The position numbers and the translations under genes are program-made. This document shows positions 1-6,099 of a DNA stretch of 17,719 nucleotides, piece after piece (the stretch's first letter is position 1; the number at the start of each line of letters is the position of its first letter). Source of the DNA: Gammaproteobacteria bacterium RIFCSPHIGHO2_12_FULL_37_34 (GTDB lineage Bacteria > Pseudomonadota > Gammaproteobacteria > DSM-16500); assembly GCA_001801495.1 (NCBI GenBank), contig MGXW01000030.1, positions 1 through 17,719 on the forward strand, read 5' to 3'. The notes beneath the pieces were generated by a model. That model saw nothing but the letters and a program-made list of their open reading frames with translations. It did no database searches and had not been told where the DNA came from.

Positions 1-1145
1 AAAAACCCGCCCACTAAGCAAATAATAGCGTCACCTAACATTCGCAAGCTAAGTTGAGCACCCATTGCTTCGCCTTGAGTCGTTTTGTCAGCGGAATTAG
101 AAACCTGGATTGTCATATTCGTATTTACCGTTGCAATACTTAAACCTACTATTCCAAACAGTAGAAATACAAAAATTTGCGATGGAAAGATTGCCATTAA
201 TACAAAAATAATAGTTGTTGTAAGCATTCCCACTACAACAACGCGTTTAATTGCAAAATGAAGAGATAAACGGTGTGGGAGCCAAGCAGAGCCAACTGCT
301 AATGTAAAAGATAATGCTGCATTATAAATGGCAATCCCAGCGGGTGTCATTGACCATAATCCTGTTAAATAGACTGGTCCAAACTCATAAAAAATATCAA
401 CTGCAAATGTGAAAATTGTGCTAACTATAAGTAAATATTTCAAAGCTTCACTTCTTTGAAATATTATTTTGAAACGTGTGACTAAATTGAATCTCTGCAG
501 TATTGTTAGTTCATGAAGTGATATCGGCCCTGCTTTTTCAGATAATTTGAAAATAGCCAGCGATACTGCTGCTATGGAAAATAGCATCGCCAGGAAAAAT
601 GGAAATGCAAAAGAAAACCAATGAACAATAGTGTTATCAGAAAGGAACCCACCTAGTAATGGTCCCATCACGTAACCAATGGCCGCCATGCCATTAATTC
701 TTCCAATGCTTTTATACTTGCTAATGCTTTCTAAGTCAGTAGCCATTGCTCTTACGATAGCAAGGTTGCCTTCCATTAATCCTGTTAAAAAACGGCTTAA
801 CAGTAATATCCATAACCAATTAAATTGCAATGATAGTGCTGAAAGAAAGTAACCGAATACACTTCCTGTCAGGCTTAAAATCAGCATTGGCTTGCGTCCA
901 TATCGGTCTGAACATCCACCAAGAATAGGTGATCCTACGAACTGCCCTAAAGGATAGGCAGCTAGTGCAATTCCCAAAAAAATACTTCTCGCATTTTCAT
1001 ACCAGGTAGAAGGAATAATTGAACCATGTGCTGGATGTAAAAACAAAGGTGGAAAAATGGGATAAGCAATTGATGTACCAACAAATCCAATAAATACAAT
1101 TAATAAAATAATCCATAATTGTTGTCTTTCATCTTTATGCGACAT
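1..1145 (-). CDS. MFS drug-type exporter (DHA1/Tet-like), C-terminus cut by window edge
   Basis: Reverse-strand reading from the ATG at 1145 stays open to the window edge (381 codons), so the C-terminus is missing. The protein starts MSHKDERQQLWIILLIVFIG and is a string of hydrophobic helices. After the second helix it carries the MFS motif A, G-S-P-I-L-G-G-C-S-D-R-Y-G-R-K-P, which is diagnostic of the major facilitator superfamily. A later segment with NGMAAIGYVMGPLLGG fits the motif C (antiporter) region, with a G-rich, P-containing helix 5. Together these suggest a 12-14 TM proton-coupled drug or metabolite exporter of the inner membrane; the substrate cannot be read. The start overlaps the last 11 bases of the upstream acetyltransferase gene, so the two are very likely translationally coupled. 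A Bcr/CflA-like or sugar-efflux transporter is also possible. Confidence 0.85.
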   Translation of the reverse strand, partial: MSHKDERQQLWIILLIVFIGFVGTSIAYPIFPPLFLHPAHGSIIPSTWYENARSIFLGIALAAYPLGQFVGSPILGGCSDRYGRKPMLILSLTGSVFGYFLSALSLQFNWLWILLLSRFLTGLMEGNLAIVRAMATDLESISKYKSIGRINGMAAIGYVMGPLLGGFLSDNTIVHWFSFAFPFFLAMLFSIAAVSLAIFKLSEKAGPISLHELTILQRFNLVTRFKIIFQRSEALKYLLIVSTIFTFAVDIFYEFGPVYLTGLWSMTPAGIAIYNAALSFTLAVGSAWLPHRLSLHFAIKRVVVVGMLTTTIIFVLMAIFPSQIFVFLLFGIVGLSIATVNTNMTIQVSNSADKTTQGEAMGAQLSLRMLGDAIICLVGGF

Positions 1146-1665
1146 GTAGCACCAAAAGTTCGTTAATTGATGGAGGCTGATCGGATAGTAGTTTTTTAAA
1201 GCCATTTCTTTCAAAAAACTGAATAGCATTTTTATTAATTTTCAGCGGATCAGTGACTAATAGAATAAATTTTCCTCGCACATATTCCTTGATGAAATTA
1301 GTTAAAGCTAATGTTGCATAGCCTTTTTTAAGATAGTTTTCATCTGCGATGAACAAGTCTACCCCAGCAATTTCATTTGGCTTGAAGTTATCAAATAATG
1401 GGTGATTATAATCTGTCACTCCGTCAGGAAAAGAATCGTTGACGCAGTAAAGTTGAATATACCCAATCGGTGTGTTGTCAGCGTAAACAATAAAATTTGG
1501 TATTGATTCAGGGTTAAATATTCTAGGCAGATACTTTTCTTTAATCATGCCTAGAGTATAATTTTCGTCACGGGCATACCATTGCTTAATATGTGGCTTT
1601 TGAAACCAGTTATGTAAAACTGGTAAATCATTTTCTGTTAGTAGCTTAAAATTAATAGATTTCAT
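1135..1665 (-). CDS. GNAT acetyltransferase, AAC(6')-like
   Basis: A 176-aa protein with a GNAT fold. The opening FKLLTENDLPVLHNWFQKPHIKQWY, then KEKYLPRI, then IGYIQLY, a central GVDLFIADENYLKKGYATLAL (acetyl-CoA loop, here K-K-G-Y-A in place of Q/R-x-x-G-x-G/A) and a final DPLKINKNAIQFFERNGFKK follow the order of the Acetyltransf_8 / aminoglycoside 6'-N-acetyltransferase group. The family transfers acetyl from acetyl-CoA to an amino group. Aminoglycoside activity is an inference, since many chromosomal relatives act on unknown amines. The ATG at 1665 overlaps the TGA of the upstream GNAT gene in the classic ATGA arrangement, and its own end overlaps the exporter start. This gives a three-gene overlapping operon. 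Confidence 0.85.
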   Translation of the reverse strand: MKSINFKLLTENDLPVLHNWFQKPHIKQWYARDENYTLGMIKEKYLPRIFNPESIPNFIVYADNTPIGYIQLYCVNDSFPDGVTDYNHPLFDNFKPNEIAGVDLFIADENYLKKGYATLALTNFIKEYVRGKFILLVTDPLKINKNAIQFFERNGFKKLLSDQPPSINELLVLHVA

Positions 1666-2084
1666 ATTAAATCTTTTCTTAAAAAATAAAATACCGAATT
1701 CTTATCAAAGCCCTTACGCTCAAACTCCACGTAAAATCCTAGCTTCTTATAAAAATCCAGCGCTTCCCAGTCAAATGTATTCACCGCGATGAAATTACAT
1801 TTACTTTCTTTGGCCAAAGCTTCTGCTTTTTGCATTAACTGAATGCCATAGCCATTGCCACGCAATGATTCGGTTACCCATAGTTGGCCAACATACAAGC
1901 CACCATACATGTTGTCGCCGCTGCATCCGCCAATAACTTTTCCATTTTCATCACGGATAAAAAAAGCAAAGAAATCGAGTTGTTTCATTCCCTTTTTTTG
2001 TTTGGCTTGTTCCATGATGCCATCATTTAATACTTGTATATCTTCTGATTTTGGATTTGTTTCGTAAGCTATTTGATAGTTCAT
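1662..2084 (-). CDS. GNAT N-acetyltransferase
   Basis: A 140-aa cytoplasmic protein beginning MNYQIAYETNPKSEDIQVLN. The GNAT core is clear: FFAFFIRDENGKVIGGCSG (beta strands), LYVGQLWVTESLRGNGYGIQLMQ with the acetyl-CoA loop R-G-N-G-Y-G, and WEALDFYKKLGFYVEFERKGF at the C-terminus. It matches the compact family of about 140 aa often found beside other resistance-type acetyltransferases; the acceptor is unknown. The start at 2084 is chosen because AAAGGC lies about 6-8 nt upstream and the family begins here. An in-frame ATG at 2135 would add 17 residues unlike the family. It is the first gene of the overlapping GNAT-GNAT-MFS operon. A promoter should lie in 2085-2266, but I see no convincing -35/-10 pair there. 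Confidence 0.85.
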   Translation of the reverse strand: MNYQIAYETNPKSEDIQVLNDGIMEQAKQKKGMKQLDFFAFFIRDENGKVIGGCSGDNMYGGLYVGQLWVTESLRGNGYGIQLMQKAEALAKESKCNFIAVNTFDWEALDFYKKLGFYVEFERKGFDKNSVFYFLRKDLI

Positions 2085-2221
2085 TTGATTGCCTTTAAAT
2101 TTACTGTTGCCTGTAGTCAGTAAGTATTTCATCAATTACCCGTCTGGAGTTTTCAATTTCGAGAGGGTTAGTGCCCGTTAATTCAGCACATATAATTAAT
2201 GATCTAGCCCCGACTTCACGG

Positions 2222-2261
2222 ACACCTCACTAAGAGAGTAAAATTTTCTAAATTGAGGTGT
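2222..2261 (+). promoter_or_regulatory. Inverted repeat that sequesters the ribosome binding site of the next gene
   Basis: ACACCTCA at 2222-2229 is exactly complementary to TGAGGTGT at 2254-2261. The right arm contains GAGGTG, the only good Shine-Dalgarno sequence for the ATG at 2267. In RNA the arms would pair over a 24-nt loop that itself contains the palindrome AAAATTTT. This could act as a translational switch, as a DNA operator, or be an end of a decayed mobile element. The arms are seen directly; the function is inferred. Confidence 0.5.
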
Positions 2262-2266
2262 AAAAG

Positions 2267-2644
2267 ATGAACGAAAATAATCCAATCAACCCATTAGTAA
2301 GAATGATGGACCGTGAAGATATTGTAGCTGTATCTGATGTCCATTGTGAATGTTTTCAAAGGCAAATGTTTTCGAAGGAATGGGCTGAGTGTAATTTTAA
2401 GGCTTCACCCAGAATTATGATGTACGTGGCTGTATACGATGGTCAGATTGCTGGTTATATTCAATGGCTTCAAAAAAGTGGTTTTAGAAAAAAATCTGTA
2501 ATGGAGCTGGAACAAATTGCGATTAAGCCCCCTTTTCAGCGTCAGGGAATTGGCGCTCAATTAATAACAGAGTCATTACATCTTTTGAAGCAGAATTTAT
2601 TAACGCGAAATATGGAGTTATCCAATGTCCTTTTGCGCGATTGA
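2267..2644 (+). CDS. GNAT acetyltransferase, C-terminally truncated by an in-frame TGA
   Basis: A 125-aa reading frame with the N-terminal two thirds of a GNAT enzyme: LVRMMDREDIVAVSDVHCECF, then RIMMYVAVYDGQIAGYIQWLQ, then ELEQIAIKPPFQRQGIGAQLI, where Q-R-Q-G-I-G-A is a textbook acetyl-CoA loop. The part with the final strand and the Tyr-containing helix is missing. Reading through the TGA at 2642-2644 gives 31 more codons to a TAG at 2738-2740. These include a QYCRRVPALF stretch and a Tyr/Gly stretch that loosely resemble the usual Y-x-K/R-x-x-G ending, for a total near 157 codons, a normal GNAT length. The gene is therefore probably a recent pseudogene, or a shortened protein with doubtful activity. 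The start is supported by GAGGTG at 2255-2260. Confidence 0.7.
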   Translation: MNENNPINPLVRMMDREDIVAVSDVHCECFQRQMFSKEWAECNFKASPRIMMYVAVYDGQIAGYIQWLQKSGFRKKSVMELEQIAIKPPFQRQGIGAQLITESLHLLKQNLLTRNMELSNVLLRD

Positions 2645-2826
2645 GACGATTATCATCTCTGCCAATATTGCAGACGGGTTCCAGCGCTATTTTGGGAACA
2701 CTATACTCATAGATATGGAAATCTCAAGTTTTTAGCGTAGCCAATTTTGGGACACTCGCAGATAACACGATAAATGTAGTGACTCTCTCTCAGAGATAAA
2801 TAAATGTTAATTGTCTATTGCAAACA
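2645..2826. other. Intergenic stretch with remnant GNAT tail and repeats
   Basis: The first part (to 2740) continues the frame of the interrupted GNAT gene. Two similar sites, ATTTTGGGAACACT near 2690 and ATTTTGGGACACT near 2745, suggest a short imperfect direct repeat. TTGGGA (2747-2752) and ATAAAT (2770-2775) are 17 nt apart and could be a weak promoter for the ATPase gene. I see no RNA gene here. Confidence 0.3.
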
Positions 2827-2865
2827 ACATTATTGCCGATTATTATTAATATTCGGCAATAATGT
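2827..2865. repeat. Perfect 13-bp inverted repeat upstream of the ATPase gene
   Basis: The arm at 2827-2839 (ACATTATTGCCGA) is the exact reverse complement of the arm at 2853-2865, with a 13-nt AT-only loop. It ends 10 bp before the preferred ATG of the ATPase at 2876. It could be an operator for a dimeric regulator or an mRNA hairpin. Its presence argues that the in-frame ATG at 2804 is not the real start. Confidence 0.7.
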
Positions 2866-2875
2866 AGCTGATTAT

Positions 2876-4021
2876 ATGTATCCCAGAGCATTAGATTTAC
2901 CTAATTTATTGAAAAAAAGAAGCTATTTTCTTTTTGGGCCTCGTGGCACAGGAAAAAGTACATTAATTGATCAAACGCTTTTTGATGCGAAAGTATATGA
3001 TTTACTTGATGCATCTCAATTCCAACGACTACTACTGAATCCAACACTCATCGCTGAGGAAACAGATCCCCATACCCTGGTAGTTATTGATGAAATTCAA
3101 AAGCTTCCTGTATTACTCGATGAAGTTCATCGTTTGATAGTGAAAAGAAAGCAAACTTTTCTACTGACTGGAAGCAACGCAAGAAAATTACGTAGAGGTG
3201 GTGTTAACTTACTGGCAGGCCGAGCATTTGAAGCATGGTTATTACCACTCACTTCGCACGAGATACCTCATTTTGATCTTTTAACTTATTTGAATACGAC
3301 TGGGTTACCTGAATTTTATGGACAAGAAAATGCTCACGAATATCTTAAAGCTTATATTGGCACTTATCTTCAGGAGGAAATCAAAGCAGAAGCATTAACG
3401 CGGAATTTATCAGGATTTGCAAGATTTCTTGAAGTTGTTGCACTTTGCAATGGTGAAGAAGTCAATTATGCGAATATTTCGAGTGATTGTGGTGTGGCAG
3501 TTCGCACAGTAGAATCCTATTTTGGAATATTAGATGATACGCTTATTGGATTTTCTATTCCGCCATTTTTATCAACTATCAAACGAAAGGCGATCACGCG
3601 CGCAAAATATTATTTATTTGATATTGGAATTGTAAGTTCACTTGCGAGAAGAGGTCGTGTCGAATTTAAATCTGAATTGTTTGGTCGTCTTTTTGAACAT
3701 TTTATAGCATTAGAACTCCGTGCTTTTATTGCCTATCGACGCATCAATTTGCTATTACAATACTGGCGCTCAGCTTCTCATTTTGAAGTAGATTTTATAA
3801 TTGGAAACAAATTAGCGCTTGAAGTAAAAGGAACAAATCTTGTCAATAATAAACATCTCAAAGGTCTTCGAGCATTGAAAGAAGAGCAATTAATTCACAC
3901 CTATGGTGTCGTTAGTCTTGATCCTCATGATCGTTTCACTGAAGATGGAATACATATCTGGTCATGGAAAAGCTTTTTACAAAAACTTTGGTCTGGGTTT
4001 TTTGATGAGCTTATTTTTTGA
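2876..4021 (+). CDS. AAA-type ATPase with DUF4143 domain
   Basis: A 381-aa protein beginning MYPRALDLPNLLKKRSYFLF. The N-terminal AAA_14 domain has Walker A G-P-R-G-T-G-K-S (21-28), Walker B LVVIDE (68-73) and a sensor-like LLTGSNARK (97-104). The C-terminal DUF4143 region contains EVDFIIGNKLALEVKG (about 304-319), the D...E-x-K arrangement of a PD-(D/E)xK nuclease-like fold typical of this family. Family members are widespread, often sporadic and near mobile DNA. Their biological role is poorly defined, so no pathway is assigned. The start at 2876 fits the family; an upstream in-frame ATG (2804) would add 24 residues encoded by the inverted repeat. No strong ribosome binding site is visible. 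All key motifs are intact. It ends 11 bp from the convergent gene on the other strand. Confidence 0.85.
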   Translation: MYPRALDLPNLLKKRSYFLFGPRGTGKSTLIDQTLFDAKVYDLLDASQFQRLLLNPTLIAEETDPHTLVVIDEIQKLPVLLDEVHRLIVKRKQTFLLTGSNARKLRRGGVNLLAGRAFEAWLLPLTSHEIPHFDLLTYLNTTGLPEFYGQENAHEYLKAYIGTYLQEEIKAEALTRNLSGFARFLEVVALCNGEEVNYANISSDCGVAVRTVESYFGILDDTLIGFSIPPFLSTIKRKAITRAKYYLFDIGIVSSLARRGRVEFKSELFGRLFEHFIALELRAFIAYRRINLLLQYWRSASHFEVDFIIGNKLALEVKGTNLVNNKHLKGLRALKEEQLIHTYGVVSLDPHDRFTEDGIHIWSWKSFLQKLWSGFFDELIF

Positions 4022-4032
4022 GTGCCGTTTTT

Positions 4033-4341
4033 TTAATTCTTTTTGCTTTTTTGGTTCGTCATCATTTTAGGCATACTTCTTTGATCCATCATGGATTTAT
4101 TTTGTATTTCCATCATGGGGCGCATCATCTTATCCATTCCACTTTCACGTTGATATTTCACACCATATAAGGTTACGCAGGCAAGGCCTAAAACAGCAAT
4201 AATCGTGACAATCAAACCAAAGAACCATGCACACCATTTATAGCATTTATCTTCAACTCGGGAAGACCAAGTGAAAAGATATACACCAGAAACGAAGGCA
4301 ATTAATCCAAGAAAAATAGTGATATGAAACATCAATATCAT
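4033..4341 (-). CDS. Small two-TM membrane protein with Met-rich cytoplasmic tail
   Basis: A 102-aa protein of unknown family. Two hydrophobic helices (about 5-24 and 41-63) are joined by a short loop with Cys residues (KCYKWC). The C-terminal 35 residues hold ten Met in MM and M-x-x-M groupings (MDKMMRPMM, then SMMDQRSMPKMM) and end in a basic QKSKKN. Met-rich segments of this kind often bind Cu(I) or Ag(I) in other proteins; a metal role here is an inference only. The ATG at 4341 is chosen because a perfect GGAGG lies 8 nt upstream (4350-4354). A TTG 15 nt further upstream overlaps that site. It converges with the ATPase gene, with only 11 bp between the stops. Confidence 0.7.
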   Translation of the reverse strand: MILMFHITIFLGLIAFVSGVYLFTWSSRVEDKCYKWCAWFFGLIVTIIAVLGLACVTLYGVKYQRESGMDKMMRPMMEIQNKSMMDQRSMPKMMTNQKSKKN

Positions 4342-4373
4342 GATACATACCTCCAATATTAAAACGTAATTTT

Positions 4374-4382
4374 ATTATCGCA
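4374..4382 (-). promoter_or_regulatory. Candidate extended -10 promoter for the Met-rich gene
   Basis: On the reverse strand TGCGATAAT gives an extended -10 (TG-n-GATAAT) about 20 nt upstream of the GGAGG site. No clear -35 is visible. This is a pattern match only. Confidence 0.35.
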
Positions 4383-4446
4383 TGATAGGAGGATGGATTT
4401 ATTAAATCTTCACTAGGGATTTAGCATGAGTCCAGCTTATATATCC

Positions 4447-4482
4447 CTTATTATTCTTAGTAATTCTACTAATAATAATAAG
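4447..4482. repeat. Long near-perfect hairpin in the divergent intergenic region
   Basis: The 16-nt arm 4447-4462 (CTTATTATTCTTAGTA) pairs with 4467-4482 with a single mismatch, leaving a 4-nt loop. It lies between the two divergent small genes. It is AT-rich and followed by TATATTTTG, so it could be an operator shared by both promoters or a leftover terminator. Confidence 0.6.
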
Positions 4483-4530
4483 TATATTTTGATTTCTTTT
4501 TTGAATTTAAGTCTTTCTTAAGGTTGATTC

Positions 4531-4552
4531 TGCTACTGTATTGCTACTGTAT
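4531..4552 (+). repeat. Tandem 11-bp duplication in a candidate promoter
   Basis: TGCTACTGTAT occurs twice back to back (4531-4541 and 4542-4552). It overlaps a possible promoter, TTGATT (4524-4529) and TGTATT (4548-4553) 18 nt apart, upstream of the gene at 4595. It could be a doubled regulator site or a simple slippage product. Confidence 0.55.
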
Positions 4553-4594
4553 TCATATTAAAAAATAAATAACGAAACTAAGGAGGGTCGCACC

Positions 4595-5074
4595 ATGAAA
4601 ATAAAAAAAATTTGGTTATTATCTAAAACAACAGGAGAAGCATTTACATTAGGAGCGGGTATAGCAGGTATTGTATTAAGTGTTATCGCGACATTTGTGA
4701 GTATACCTTTATTTATTATTTTTCCTTTCATTGGTGGGATAGGTATAATTTTCGCTGCTGCTAGCGCCTATTATGCAATTAGAAAGTTAAATAAAAAAGA
4801 ATTTAATCGAAAAAACAAACAAAATAATAATGACGCATTCTTTGCACACAAAATCAAACATCATTATAAAATTAAAAAAGATGTAAAACAATTTCAACAC
4901 AATGCAAATAGTACGATTACCATTGTTAATGCATTCCCTCAGTGGTTAGAGATTATTCCAGAAGCAGCCCCTTCCATTAAGATTCCAGATATTATCGCGG
5001 GCAAACCAAATACAATATTGAATGATTCTGTGTTCCAAGGAGAGTGCGATCAAGATAATCGATTTCGACAATAA
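4595..5074 (+). CDS. Hypothetical two-TM membrane protein
   Basis: A 159-aa protein of no recognised family. The N-terminus is basic (MKIKKIWLLSK), followed by a hydrophobic Gly/Ala/Ile hairpin (about residues 19-41 and 43-62) that likely crosses the membrane twice. A very basic, Asn/Lys/His-rich stretch (64-110) follows, then a less charged tail with Pro and Ile (WLEIIPEAAPSIKIPDII). The inside-positive charge suggests the long tail is cytoplasmic. A strong AAGGAGGG ribosome binding site (4580-4587) sits 7 nt before the ATG, so the gene is very likely real and well translated. It is a single-gene unit ending in a hairpin terminator. Confidence 0.7.
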   Translation: MKIKKIWLLSKTTGEAFTLGAGIAGIVLSVIATFVSIPLFIIFPFIGGIGIIFAAASAYYAIRKLNKKEFNRKNKQNNNDAFFAHKIKHHYKIKKDVKQFQHNANSTITIVNAFPQWLEIIPEAAPSIKIPDIIAGKPNTILNDSVFQGECDQDNRFRQ

Positions 5075-5090
5075 ATTTGATTTGAAAGAA

Positions 5091-5153
5091 AAAACCCCCT
5101 AGTGATTAACATGATCACTTCAATAATAAAAGTTCACTAGGGTTTTCTATTTT
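5091..5153. terminator. Bidirectional hairpin terminator
   Basis: AAAACCCCCTAGTGA (5091-5105) pairs with TCACTAGGGTTTT (5134-5146), apart from two extra C. T-rich sequence follows on the plus side and an A/T run lies on the minus side. It sits between two convergent genes and would serve both. Confidence 0.65.
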
Positions 5154-5173
5154 TCTATCGTTATATTTATATT

Positions 5174-5317
5174 TTATTTCTTTGTTTCGTCAGGTCGTTC
5201 CCAAGGTTGTTTTTGTTGGGGTTTTTCTTGCTGTTGCTGTGGTTTTTGCTGTGGTTGCTGTTGTGGTTTGTTTGGGTTTTGGTTTGGGTTTTGATTGTGT
5301 GGATGTTCTGCTCTCAC
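5174..5317 (-). CDS. 47-aa Pro/Gln/Asn-rich peptide with GTG start
   Basis: Reverse-strand frame starting at the GTG at 5317: M-R-A-E-H-P-H-N, then repeats of N-Q-N-P, then Gln/Pro/Lys blocks (QQQPQQKPQQQQ), ending WERPDETKK. A perfect GGAGG at 5324-5328 lies 6 nt upstream of the GTG, the same arrangement as in the other small genes here. This is the main reason to call it a gene. The composition predicts a disordered, hydrophilic peptide without a signal sequence. Function is unknown. The opposite strand shows an open frame made only of Leu/Trp/Phe/Val repeats, which is the mirror of this Gln/Pro coding. It converges on the 4595 gene with a shared terminator between. Confidence 0.6.
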   Translation of the reverse strand: MRAEHPHNQNPNQNPNKPQQQPQQKPQQQQEKPQQKQPWERPDETKK

Positions 5318-5475
5318 GATACACCTCCAATGAGTAATTGTATTACAACTCTTATTATATCAAAATTAGAAACAACAATTCAGATGCAAAATGATTAATA
5401 TCCACTATTTTTTGCCCAAAATGAACAAGTACAAGGATCAAGATTTATGCACGAAGTAGTGTTAGTAGTTGTTAA
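5318..5475. other. Intergenic region, no gene seen
   Basis: AT-rich sequence between two reverse-strand small genes. It should hold the promoter of the 47-aa gene and the 3' end of the secreted-protein transcript. I see no clear hairpin, RNA gene or reading frame with a ribosome binding site. Confidence 0.3.
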
Positions 5476-5898
5476 CTAATATTGATTGTTCACATCAGGA
5501 TAATGCATGGCATCATCATCAGCGGTGCGCATATCATAACTATCATATTCGTAAGCGCGCACGGTAGTATTGTAATCACTCGTTGGTTCATAAGAGAAAT
5601 GGACATAGGCGCGTGATTTGATATGAGACTGCATTTTTTCGTAACAACAGGGCGGTATCATTCTGCAGGGATGGATGGTGTAAGGATCATAAATATAATA
5701 AATTGAAATACTATATCGACTTTTTCTATGATGATTCGAAACTTTTTTTGAGGAATGTTTGAATGTCTGATGTTGTTTCGGGCATGGTGTACATACAGGG
5801 AGTGGTTCGAATACGGAGTGAACCAAATAATATTCAGCATGTGCATCGTTAAATGTAATTATAAAAATAAAAAATATCATGATAACTACTAATCGCAT
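5476..5898 (-). CDS. Secreted Tyr/His/Cys-containing hypothetical protein
   Basis: A 140-aa protein that begins with a typical Sec signal peptide: MRLVVIMIFFIFIITFNDAHA, with likely cleavage after Ala21 (A-H-A). The mature part is about 119 residues, with five Cys (C36-x-x-C39, C78, C84-C85) and many Tyr and His, for example SIYYIYDPYTIHPC. The C-terminus is acidic (DSYDMRTADDDA). The Cys pattern suggests disulfides in the periplasm or outside the cell. No family is recognised. AGAGGTGG a few nt upstream supports the ATG at 5898. It diverges from the signalling operon that starts at 6100, so the 200 bp between them may be co-regulated. Confidence 0.65.
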   Translation of the reverse strand: MRLVVIMIFFIFIITFNDAHAEYYLVHSVFEPLPVCTPCPKQHQTFKHSSKKVSNHHRKSRYSISIYYIYDPYTIHPCRMIPPCCYEKMQSHIKSRAYVHFSYEPTSDYNTTVRAYEYDSYDMRTADDDAMHYPDVNNQY

Positions 5899-6070
5899 AA
5901 ACCACCTCTATTTAGTAGTATTTTAACATTACTGACAGGTTTACTGGTGATGAGATATTTCTTAATTTCAAATCGGATTATTTTAATCTAATTTTTCTAT
6001 ATGCTCAAAATTAGTACATAGCGTAAATTAGTTCATGAATGATGGACAAACAAGCATGAATGGAAGCAGC

Positions 6071-6076
6071 TATAAT
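6071..6076 (+). promoter_or_regulatory. Candidate -10 box of the signalling operon
   Basis: A perfect TATAAT lies 23 bp before the ATG at 6100. A TGGACA at 6043-6048 resembles a -35 but the spacing of 22 is too long, so activator dependence is possible. GGAG at about 6089-6092 is the ribosome binding site. Confidence 0.4.
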
Positions 6077-6099
6077 GGAAGAAATAGCGGAGCTTTGGC

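Noticed and set aside
1855..2067. Plus-strand frame inside the GNAT gene
   Set aside because: It lies fully antisense to a clear GNAT coding region and has no ribosome binding site.
2085..2135. Longer start for the GNAT gene (ATG at 2135)
   Set aside because: The extra 17 residues do not fit the family, and the start at 2084 has a better ribosome binding site.
2200..2266. End of an IS3-like insertion sequence upstream of the GNAT gene
   Set aside because: The sequence has an IS-end feel, but no transposase fragment, partner end or target duplication is visible.
2140..2680. Inverted ACCCGTCTG words around the truncated GNAT gene
   Set aside because: Only 9 bp match and the flanks differ, so chance is likely.
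5207..5398. Plus-strand frame of almost only Leu/Trp/Phe/Val
   Set aside because: It is the mirror of the Gln/Pro/Asn codons of the reverse-strand 47-aa gene, lacks a ribosome binding site and has no plausible fold.
5658..5846. Second reverse-strand frame inside the secreted-protein gene
   Set aside because: It lacks a signal peptide and ribosome binding site. The 140-aa frame has both.
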